Assembly: GCA_918807975.1 (NCBI GenBank)
Contig: OU964923.1
Span: forward strand, 28,377,235 to 28,441,234
DNA: 64,000 nt
Direction: 5' to 3'
DNA from: Aplidium turbinatum
Taxonomy: Eukaryota; Chordata; Ascidiacea; Aplousobranchia; Polyclinidae
Both the position numbers and the translations under genes were made by a program. Below, one piece after another: positions 11,301 through 23,300 of the stretch. How positions within the stretch are numbered: the first letter of the stretch is position 1; each line of letters begins with the position of its first letter. A model generated the notes under the pieces. The model made no database searches, was not told the DNA's origin, and saw only the letters and a list, made by a program, of their open reading frames with translations.

Positions 11301-14300
11301 CGCAGCAATTGTTTTAATCCCTTTTCTCCATTTCACCCTGTCCCTTGCATCTTCCTCCTTCAGTCCGACTTTTTTAAATTCATCCTTCACTTGTTGTTTC
11401 CACGTTCTTCTTGGACGACCGCGTTTCCTCTTCTCATCCACCTTTAGATCTAGTGCCTTTCTAAGAAAACTTCCTTCCTCCCTCCTTATCACATGTCCAT
11501 ACCATCTTACTCCATTTGCCCTTGCCAGTTGGTCTATGGTCTCTCTCATCTCTAGCATATCCAACAATTCTTCAGTCCTTTTTTCCCTTCTCGTTTTCAC
11601 CCCACACATTGCTCTCACCATTGACCTTTCCGTTCTTCTCAGGATTGCCAGTTCACTCTCTCTCAATATCCATGTCTCGCTACCATATAGCATTGCAGGC
11701 CGCACACAGCTCCGATATACTTTCCCTTTCATCCTTAGTGAGAATTTTCTGCCATACAACATTTCCCCACATTCCCTGAACTTTGCCCAGCCCAATCTTG
11801 CCCTTGTTGTCACCGCTGCTTCACATCCACCACTTCCATTTATCCGATCACCCAGATAACAGAAGTCTGTCACTGTTTCGATGCCATGGCAGAACTAATC
11901 ATCATGGCCTTCCACTTCATTCCTTCCTTTACTGCATTTCCCACAAACAAAACACTTCGCCAATCTTGTTGCGGCTCTCTTGACATTAGCACATCTTGCA
12001 TGTACCCACTTTCCACATTCCTTGCATTGCATTGCATTGAATTTCTCATCACTCTCTTGCCACATATTCCACAGGGATCTACTTTGCTCTCACCAACTGT
12101 TCCTTCTGCTCCACTCACCATCACTTTTGTTTTTTCAAGATTCACCTTCATACCCTTGGTTTCAAATGCTTCTTTCCATTTCTCAAACTTTCTCTCCAGT
12201 CCCTCCATACTATTACTTGTCAAGACCAGGTCGTCTGCATACAAAATTTCACTCAATAAGCCCTCCCTCACTCCTTCAGTTACAACGTCAACCACAATAG
12301 CAAATATCAGAGGTGACAAAACTGATCCTTGGTGTACACCAACCTTCACAAAAAACTCGTTTGAATAATTTGATCCAACTCTCACTTTTGTTCTTGCATC
12401 CTCATACATAGACATCACAGCTCTCACTAATACCTCCGGTATACCTCTTTTCCTCATTGCCCACTCCATCACTTTCCTTGGTACTCTGTCAAATGCCTTT
12501 TCTAAGTCGACGAAACACATATATAGTTTTCTCTGCTTCTCTCGGTATTCCTCCTGCATTCTTCTCAATATAAACAGAGCATCCACTGTACCTTTTCCTG
12601 GCATGAATCCAAACTGCATATCATTTAATTTCACCAATGTTCTCAACCTCTTTTCTAGTATTCGCTCCACAATTTTCATTCCATGCTCTAGTAGTTTTAC
12701 ACCTCTATATGCACTGCAACTTCTCACATCCCCTTTTCTCTTGAACAATGGAACAAGAGTACTATGCTTCCACTCCTCCGGCATTCCCTCTCCATCTAAT
12801 ACCCTTTGGCTAAGTTGTAGCATTACTTCAATTCCCAACTCTCCACTTGCTTTTATCATCTCTACGCTCACTTCTGATGGACCGGCTGCTTTACGCAGTT
12901 TCATTTGCCCCATTGCCTCCACCACTTCATCACGAGTAACCTTTCCCACTGGACCCTCCACCAGATCAACCTCTGTCATATGATCCCATACATTCTCCTT
13001 ATTCATAACATTTTCCATGTGTTCCTTCCACACTTCTCCTCTGCTTTCCGGGCTGAAATGCAACTTCCCATCTCCACTCCTTATACATCTTCCCCCTACA
13101 ATATCATTCCCATCCTTTTTCATTTGCTTTATGAGTCTGAATACTTTGTTTTGGCTTTCCCCCATTTTATTAAGTTCCTCCTCAGCACCATTCTTCATAG
13201 CTCTTGCAACAACCCTCTTTGCCTTCTTTTTCATACTCTTATACTTCTTTTTATTCTCTTCTGACCCATTTTTGCGCCACTGCTTGTATGCATCTCTTTT
13301 CTGTGAAATCGCATGCTTCACCTCTTCATCCCACCACCATGTGTCTCCACGATCCCTCCTCACTTTCTTTTTCCCACATACTTCATCACATGCTGCTAGG
13401 ACACCTTTCTGAAATGAAGCCCACAAGTCCTGCGCACTCATGTTTACCAGCTCTTTTGCTCTTTTCATAAACTTAATTCTCGTTTCTTTTTCCTCCAGTT
13501 TCCACACATTTCTTACAAAAACTCGTTCTTTCTTCACAATTTTCTTCACTTTTTTCATATTTAAGTCTCCTACTACTAGTCTATGCTGCAACTCCCACGG
13601 AATTACTTTCACATTCTTCAAGTACTTTCTCTGTTCCTGCCCAACCACAATAAAATCAATTTCCGACTCATGTCCTCCTGAGCTGTAAGTCACCTTCCTT
13701 TTCTCTTTCTTTTTAAACCATGTGTTGGCAATACAAAGTTTCCTTTCATCACAAAATTCAAGTAGCATTCTTCCTTCCATGTTTCTCTCCCCAAAACCAT
13801 ACCCTCCATGAATGCCCTCGAACCCATTTGCTTGTTTTCCAACATGTCCATTAAAATCTCCTAATCCAAACACCAACTCTTTTGAACTCCGTAAATCCCA
13901 TTCCTCTGCCAAAACATCATAAAAACTTTCCTTTTCTAAGTAATCCCTACCACTTTGAGGTGCATATGCACAGATTAGCCTCACTACCTCCTCTTCAAAA
14001 GCAAGTACCATTGTCATCACTCTGTCACTCCTTCTTCTAACTTCTATTACTTTCTCACACAATTCCTCTTTTACCAAGAAACCAACACCACCGATTCCTG
14101 TGTTATTTCCTGACCACCATAACTATATCTCCTCTCATTGACACCTAAAAACCGCGCTGACTGTCCCCTCCATCTTACTTCCTCTAGGCAACATATATCC
14201 ACCCTTCTTTTTCTTAGTTCTTCACATATTTCAGTTCCTTTACCACACAAACTTCCCACATTCCAGCATCCGATTCTAACACCATAATCTTTTTTCAATG

Positions 14301-17300
14301 TTTTTTTTGTTTTCTCGGAACCCAGAGATTCTTCGCACCCCTTGCCCATCTAAGGGCTGCTGGGGACTAGGGGCCATTTTTAGCTTTTGCTGCATTTAAA
14401 TAATATTTTGGAGCAAAGATTTTCCAGCCGGATGCCCTTCCTGACGCTAACCACAGTTATTGGCGGTGGGCCTAGCCTTTACTTAAAAAAGTATTTCCTG
14501 CAAGGCAGCAGGATTTCTAACAAGTTTTAGCCAACCAGTCGAGGTTGTTGCCCATGAGGTGGGACGTGGACCCACTTGTTAGTTTGGTGTGTGATCAAGA
14601 CCAGTGTTCCCCGAGACCCATGGTGTAACAATCCATGGCGACTGCCCAGGGTTCAAAGGTGCTACTTGTATCTCACACCTACCACATGTGATGCACAAAT
14701 AAACCACTATTGCCCATGAAGCCATGACCATTTAAATTATGCACGCCTTTTACCACTTTACATTCTACAATGCAGCAAGCAGAAAAGGAGCACCCAAAGA
14801 TCTGGGCAGAGTTCATGAAAGGGAATTTCTGCGTAACCAAAGGTGTTGCTGGATTCACATCAATAGGTGCAGACCACGGGATTGAACAAGAAAATCGTAA
14901 ACTCAAGGTTATTGGAGGCATAGTTGGAATTACACAGAATCAAAAGTCACTGGACAAATACTTTCTCATCGCACCCGAGCTCTCAAATTTGCAGCATGAC
15001 TTTGAGAAAAAGTACTACTCTGGTAGCAAGGCAAAGAGAACGCAACACCATGAGCTCACAGGAGGAAAACTCTCCCGAATAACGCAAATGCTATCAAACT
15101 CAGCGTAGTATTTCACGAGCATAGAAACCCATTTGAATCCTCTGACGAAGATGAAATTTACAATTTTCTCACCAAAGCAGTTATGAATGAAACTGCTACC
15201 AACGACATCCTTCGGCGTGATGAGATTGGGCAACAGATTTTCGAAAGTTTCGTCACTGAACGAGTGAACGTCATGTAGAAGGAAAACTTTCCGTGTGGGG
15301 CAAAATGACCAGAAAGAAACTATCTACATTCAAAAGTGCCAATGCAATTGCAAAAATCAGCATGGGAGACAAGGTAATCAAAATTAAAGAAGAGCGAGGA
15401 CTGTTGCAGCGTTTCATTGTAATATCAAGAAGTCAACCGGAGCTGGACCTCAAGGAATGCATCGGAACGTATGAGTTTGGTGTGGTGCCCCGATCACTCT
15501 TTGCTTCCGATGGATCCCTCCTGCTGGCATATGATAAGGCATCAATACTCCGTTATCTTGAGAAGCTGGATACCGGTGGTAACAGACAACGGGTACAAGT
15601 TGACAGGAATGAGGTAACTGTTACTTAGCTGTCTGATAACCATTCATTCCAAGTACCCTTAAAGATGGCAGACACAGCAGTTGAATATACCACTGTGGAC
15701 CCACAAGATGAACTGACAACTCACCGAGTGATCATCACTGATGGGAGGGCTATGGTAAACGCAGTTACCAAAACGGAACAAATGAAAACATGCCAAAACT
15801 TTGCCGAAGCCATTCTTCAGATAATTTGTAACATGAGTGGGTACACAGTATGACGAGATCAGGTTGGTGTTTGACCGGTACATCGAAACATCACTCAAGC
15901 AACAGATGCGGACAAAGAGGACCAAGGGAATGTCAACATATCACCACTTGAAAGACAACACTTTAACTCAGAATATTTCCGTAAGGGACTTTCTCTCAGA
16001 TATCCGCACCTAATGAGAACTGACCGAGTTAGTAGCTGAAAAGGCTGTACATCACAGCAAGGGCTCCAACAACAGACTGAAAAAAACTACTGGTGACATT
16101 GGAAACACAAACTAAGGGCAATGTTAATATTCCAGACTCGCTCTTGACTCACAGCCAAGAAGAGGCAGACACTTTGATTGTTCTGCACGCTCTAACTGTT
16201 CCCAATGAAACAGAACTGGTTGTTAGTTCCCCAGACTCAGACATCTTGTTGTTGCTCATCTACATGTATCCACACCTACCCGGGTCTAAAACTTTCCTTA
16301 CGGGAAAGGGCAGATTAAAGAGGGACATTTGTGTGCGAAACATATACAACAACTTGGGACCAAAGTGTGCTTCTGCACTTCTAGGTTTTCATGCTCTGAC
16401 TGGTTCCGATATGACTGGGAGATTTTCTGGCAGAACCAAAGACTTATGCTTCAAGGCATTTATGTCTTGTGATGATGAGATTTTGGATGCACTAGCAATG
16501 CTCGGAAATGACACTGATCTTCCTGCTGATGTATGCTCGCAGGTGGAACGCTTTGTCTGTGTTTTGTATCGATCCAAAATCTACACGAAAGTGAATGACC
16601 TCCGTTGGTTCCTCTTCTCCAATCGTGCAGTCGAAGGAGAAAACCTCCCACCAACTTCTGGTTCACTAGATTTGCACATTCGCCGGGCTCATTATGTATG
16701 CTTGATTTGGAGAAAAGCTAGCAAAGCCCATCCCTGCCTTCCAGCACCAACTGCATTTGGTTGGACGTTTGATGCAGGTTCAAGTCACTTCACGCCAGAT
16801 CGTTGTTTAAATCCACCACCTTCTAAAGCAGTATTGCAACTCATAAAGTGCGGGTGTAAACTTAGATGCGAAGGAAGGTGCAGCTGCCACAAGAACAATA
16901 TTCCATGTATAGAAGTCTGTGGCTGTGGTCTCAGCTGTAAAAACAAAACTATCCAACCAGTGATAAATGAAGACTGAAAATTTGAAGATGAATTGCTTTC
17001 TTTGACATTCAATAAATATTATAAATTCCGTAGATGTCGGTTGTTAACGATAACTGCTATTTAATCAGAAGGTCTAAGACTTCTTACATCTTTCGCGTGT
17101 CATACGACTTAAAGGCATACTAAGTGAAATTTTCAAACGGGAATTAAGCATTAAAATGCGTAAACTGAACATTCAAGAATACATTTCAAAAAAAAATTAC
17201 CAAAAAAAAATTGTTTTCAATGGCGCTGGCAAGGCCCAAAGTCCAATGCTTCATTCATTTTCTTTTCAAAATGACCAAAAAGTGCAAACACAGCTCGAGA

Positions 17301-20300
17301 ATACGTCATAAAAGACAGCAATAACAAAATAGAGCGAGAGCCAGGTCGATTTATTTGAATGTCTGGGTCAGTAAGGTTTGACAAGTGTTTCTAGACTGAA
17401 ATTTTGTTTAGATTTCAAAAATAAACCTCTTACTTGCACTAGCCTGACCGTTTTTGTTATATTAAGCATTTTCCGAGATGATACCTGCCAATATCGCTAT
17501 ATCCGACTAAGGGTGCACCATTTGTCCCCGATCTTTAGCAAAAAGCCTGAACTTTTTTTTGCTTATGAGGTTATCTTAGAAAACAACTTTTGCAAAGTTT
17601 CATTTTGATTGGACAAAGTTTAACCGCCCAACCCGGCCATTTTCTAAGTAGACTAATGGCATTTTCTTCACATTATCGCCATTAGATGGAGCTGCTTACA
17701 AGATACAACTGCATATTTACTTTGGAAACATACCCCTCTTCATTCTGCATAATTTAAAAAAAAAATTTATCTGAATTGGCCAATGGGAAGCAGAAATATG
17801 GGCAGTTTTGTACTCTCCCTTAGCGCAATACTGCCTCTAGTGGCCAAAACAGAACAACAATTATCTCCTTAAATGTTCATCCGATTGAAGCAAAACTGGT
17901 GTCTAACCCCCCATTTTCAAGGGTGGTGAGTTCATTTTTGCTGCTAGTTTTAAAGATTCTAGCCACTAGGTGGCAGAAAACCTGCTTTTCATAAGTTTAA
18001 GCTAACGTAACCGCTTGGACTTGACTTTAAATATGCAAAGTTTCAACAAATGCAACTCATTGAGATGTATATCATTGAAAACAAACAAAGAAAGAACAGT
18101 GCAACATCTATTGTAATTGTGATAGATATTGTACAGCAATGACCTTACTCGAATTTCACATCATAAAGGTCACACAGGTAACGAAACAGTAAACTCGCAA
18201 TTAGATTGTCAGATACCATGACGCTGAATCTATTTTCCTATTTCTTTGGTTTGGTAGTTTTTTTCGGGAATTCTCTACTACTTGTAAAATGTTTTGGTAT
18301 CGTTCTTCCTTGAGAGCAGTCCCATGAAAATCCAGGACCAGTTTGACTCCTCGCTCTGCTGTGTCATTAACCACACTGATGTTATTCACAATTGTTTTTG
18401 CAATTTTGTAAGTCTCATTGTCATCCTAGCTTTCGATAGGTTCACTTAAAAATGCTGAGTCAATTTTCAAGATTTTAAAAAATGACCAAGAGTCTTCTCC
18501 AATCTAGTCCTGGAGATCCCTGGATGTGTCTGCTGGGAGTTCAGGGAAACAAGGTTTTCCAAATCCAGAGCCAAACCTTTTTGTGCACACACCGTCATTT
18601 TTAACTAAGATCATTTTTTGTGCCATCAGTTCTTTGATTGAAGTTTTCACACTCTGACTGAAAAAAGCCAACGGTACAAGCTCTTCTGTCAGATACCACA
18701 TATGTTTTCCAAAACTTTTCAGAGCTACACCGGCAATGACACCATCTATTGCTTGATAATTAAGGAAGGAGTGAATGAACAGTTGGTCATTTTTTGGAGC
18801 AGTTGATGGTTCAGGAGCAGTTAGCCACGACCTGATATAACAAAATACAACAAATTTCACAAAGCGGCGAAGTTTCAACAATGACCTCTTCCAAAGATTT
18901 TTCCTGAACAATAACATCATTTATTCATAAGAATATGCTTGCAGTACGGTATCAAATGTTAGTCTAATACACAGATAAATTTGCATAAAGGGTAAGGTTG
19001 TTACACTTTCTTGTCTGTGCTGATTTAATGTTCGTTTGGTGTTGTTTATCTAATTAAACAATTTCTTAATTAACCGTGGACACTGGACAGTGCTGTTTCG
19101 ACCTTGCGGGTCTCTTCAGCATGGTGAATATGACCTAGAAGCACAAATGCACAATTTCTTAATGTTGAAGGTCACTTACCTCTCATATTATCACATATTT
19201 TGGACCCCAATAAGTTCAGCTTTATAGCGTATAAGAGCTTAGACATCCACCGCGCTTTGTGCAAAGCACCAGATCTGTTAAATGATTTGAAAGTTTTTTT
19301 GTGTTATCATCAGCAAGGTATAAAAGAGTTAATAGAACCAACTCCTTGTAGTCTCCTCTGCGAAATGGATGTTCAAGAAGTCTGTTACATATTTCAACAA
19401 TTTCTTCTCTTTTTTCAGCTAACTCATGTGAAATATCAAAGAAGTTAAAGTTTTTGTCTGCTACTGGAATGGCAGAGAAACATTTCTTAAACCCTTGGAA
19501 AATAGTAATTTCAGGACTCTTTGATGGTTCAATTTGTAAAGTGTCCCAAACATGGGTCAACACAATCTCACCAATATGGTGACGACATGCAAACCAAAGC
19601 AAAGGTTTTGAAATAATCTTTTGCAAAGCCACACATGCAGCTGTTATAGCTCCAGTGTTAGAGCTAGTGGTGTCAAACACCATTCCAGACAAGCTGCTTT
19701 TACAGTCCCATACCTTTATGAGCTCATTGGATGCTTTGGCAATGAGCTCACCTACGGGGTCAGAAGATTTGTGTGGGATAGCTGGTACAACTGGCAACTT
19801 CGTACCTCCAACCCCTGACAAAAGGATTGACAGTCTTTCTACTTTCTCATTCCCTTCTAATGTATCCATAAGCTTACCATCCCAATGGATGTTGGCAACT
19901 GATGGAGGTTTCCAGTTTCCTGCAATCCTTTCAGAGATTGTTTGAACTGCTTCAACCCGATATCTCTCAGTGGTAGTGTAACTTAAGTTTACTTTTGACA
20001 TATCACCATCTGCTGTATCGATGACTGCATGCAACACAGCAGAAGCAGCAGAAGAAAATTGTTGAAACTTCGCCGCTTTGTGAAATTTGTTGTATTTTGT
20101 TATATCCTGTGGTGGCTAACTGCTCCTGAAGATCAACTGCTCCAAAATATGACCAACTGTTCATTCACTCCTTCTTTAATTATCAAGCAATTGATGGTGT
20201 CATTGCCGGTGTAGCTCTGAAAAGTTTTGGAAAACATATGTGGTATCTGACAGAAGAGCTTGTATTGTTGGCTTTTTTCAGTCAGAGTGTGAAAACTTCA

Positions 20301-23300
20301 ATCAAAGAACTGATGGCACAAAAAATGATCTTAGTTAAAAATGACGGTGTGTGCACAAAAAGGTTTGGCTCTGGATTTGGAAAACCTTGTTTCCCTGAAC
20401 TCCCAGCAGACACATCCAGGGATCTCCAGTACTAGATTGGAGAAGACTCTTGGTCATTTTTTAAAATCTTGAAAATTGACTCAGCATTTTTAAGTGAACC
20501 TATCGAAAGCTGGGATGACAATGAGACTTACAAAATTGCAAAAACAATTGTGAATAACATCAGTGTGGTTAATGACACAGCAGAGCGAGGAGTCAAACTG
20601 GTCCTGGATTTTCATGGGACTGCTCTCAAGGAAGAACGATACCAAAACATTTTACAAGTAGTAGAGAATTCCCGAAAAAAACTACCAAACCAAAGAAATA
20701 GGAAAATAGATTCAGCGTCATGGTATCTGACAATCTAATTGCGAGTTTACTGTTTCGTTACCTGTGTGACCTTTATGATGTGAAATTCGAGTAAGGTCAT
20801 TGCTGTACAATATCTATCACAATTACAATAGATGTTGCACTGTTCTTTCTTTGTTTGTTTTCAATGATATACATCTCAATGAGTTGCATTTGTTGAAACT
20901 TTGCATATTTGAAGTCAAGTCCAAGCGGTTATGTTAGCTTAAACTTATGAAAAGCAGGTTTTCTGCCACCTAGTGGCTAGAATCTTTAAAACTAGCAGCA
21001 AAAATGAACTCACCACCCTTGAAATTGGGGGGTTAGACACCAGTTTTGCTTCAATCGGATGAACATTTAAGGAGATAATGTTTGGCCACTAGAGGCAGTA
21101 TTGCGCTAAGGGAGAGTACAAAACTGCCCATATTTCTGCTTCCCATTGGCCAATTCAGATAAATTTTTTTTTTAAATTATGCAGAATGAAGAGGGGTATG
21201 TTTCCAAAGTAAATATGCAGTTGTATCTTCTAAGCAGCTCCATCTAATGGCGATAATGTGAAGAAAATGCCGTTACGCCCCTTAGAAAATGGCCGGGTTG
21301 GGCGGTTAAACTTTATCCAATCAAAATGAAACTTTGCAAAAGTTGTTTTCTAAGATAACCTCATAAGCAAAAAAAAAATTCAGGCTTTTTGCTAAAGACA
21401 TGGGGAAAATGGTGCACCCTTAGTCGGATATAGCGATATTGACAAGTATCATTTCGGAAAATGCTTAATATAACAAAAACGGTCAGGCTAGTGCAAGTAA
21501 GAGGTTTATTTTTGAAATCTACACAAAATTTCAGTCTAGAAACACTTGTCAAACCTTACTGACCCAGACAGTCAAATAAATCGACCTGGCTCCCGGTCTA
21601 AAAGCCACGTTGCAACATCTGATGTTTTAACATCAGATCTGAGGTTTTGAGCAAACTGTCTGATGTTTTGACGTTGAAATCTGATGTTTTGATGTACATA
21701 CATACATAGCCTACAGTTAAATCGCCGGCAGTAACAACTGTTGCGTGATCAGCTGATTGCTCGTCTTTTGTTGCGTAGACTGTACAGTCGCACGCTTCGC
21801 TGCTCAGGCTCATTCTGGTTTTGAAAGCTCTGACAAAAGTATGCGCGGAATGCTGATCAGACCGCAATGGGGCAAAATTTTATTGAAAATCGTTTTATGG
21901 TAGCAGGTTAAACACAAAGAACGTGGAAAATCGCCAAGTCAGGTTTTTCCTTTAGTATCCCTTTAAAGGATCGAACATTAATTCAAGTTTCATTGTATTT
22001 AGATCAGTTCATTGGCTTTCTAGTTACGTATTCTTTGTGAAAAATGCACGCATTTAAGTTAATACAGTCTTTGGTGTAAAATTACAAAATTACGTAAGTA
22101 GGTTAGCATACGTTTCGGGTGCGCGGGGTGTTTGACACATGTATCATGTATGTCATATGGGTCTGCTACTATTCGGTGAGTCCGATTCGGTGAGTCTGAT
22201 TCGGTGAGTTCCTAACCTCTAACCCTAACTCCTAACCCCTAACCCTAAAACGGCAATGATAATTAGGCCACGGTACCCAATAATGAAAAAAAAAAAATGA
22301 AAAAATCCCCCGTTAAGGGATCGGACTCACCGAATCGGACTCACCGAAACGGGCCATTCCGATATCATATATATAAGTAACCTAAATTCGATGATCCCAT
22401 TAGATTTCCTGGCTCAGAAAACATATATTCAGATATTTTATTTGTAATTGTAGGGTGGCATTTTTTGTTAAATATTATTTACACACAGAGATGTAGTGTA
22501 GGCATATTTATAATTTCGTGTTGTTTTTGTTAAAAGCAAAATCTCACTTGTTTTTGAAAGAAAACATAAGCTTAAAAAAAAATTAGGGTGGAATTTTTTC
22601 TAAACATTTTTGGGGCACGAAATCCAAGATGGCGTCCAAAATGGGGCACAACAGATAATTATGCAATATTTTCGCAAGTATATTGCGAAAATATTGCAAA
22701 AACTTACGAAAATTACTTGCGAAAATATTGCATAATTATTGTTGTGCCCCATTTTGGACGCCATCTTGGATTTCGTGCCCCAAAAACGTTCAGAAAAAAT
22801 GCCACCCTAATTTTTTTTAAAGCTTATCATGTTTTCTTTCAAAAACAAGTGAGATTTTGCTTTTAACAAAAAAAAAACACAAAATTACAAATATGCCTAC
22901 ACTACATCTCTGTGTATAGATAATATTTAACAATTACAAGTTAGTTTTAGGCAAATCGTCGTGATCGATTTCAAGTGTTGTGGCGTAACAAAAAAATCTT
23001 GACAAATTTAGTACAGTATAATGATAATAAGACTAAAAGCCTGAAACACTGTCAGCTTTGAAACTTTATAAGCAAGAATCCTACATATCCTACGAAAGAG
23101 AGCGGGGAGGTAGCCATCAAGTTTCAGAAAAGATTATCTTGGCTGAGATATCCATCGAATTTCTAATCAAAACCAATCGTTTCTTCAGATTTTAAGCTGA
23201 AGTCTGTTGCACCTATTTAGGACAAACAAACTCAGACTAATCAAAACAAAATCTACTTGAAACAAGGATGGTAGCCTACCTTCCTTCAAGCAAACGATGA

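Larger units (their letters stand above)
17113..21962 (-). mobile_element. TTAA-flanked DNA transposon (Kolobok/piggyBac-type ends) with internal inverted duplication
   Basis: Both ends abut TTAA (17109-17112 and 21963-21966) and are inverted: AGGCATACTAAG on the left, AGGGATACTAAAG read inward from the right. TTAA target sites are used by Kolobok and piggyBac elements. A 1.5-kb inverted repeat (17337-18882 / 20058-21592) surrounds a 1.2-kb unique core. The core and left arm carry a transposase on the minus strand. Confidence 0.72.

Noticed and set aside
11278-13688. Long plus-strand open frames rich in Ser/Leu/Pro
   Set aside because: They are antisense shadows of the LINE reading frames on the minus strand.
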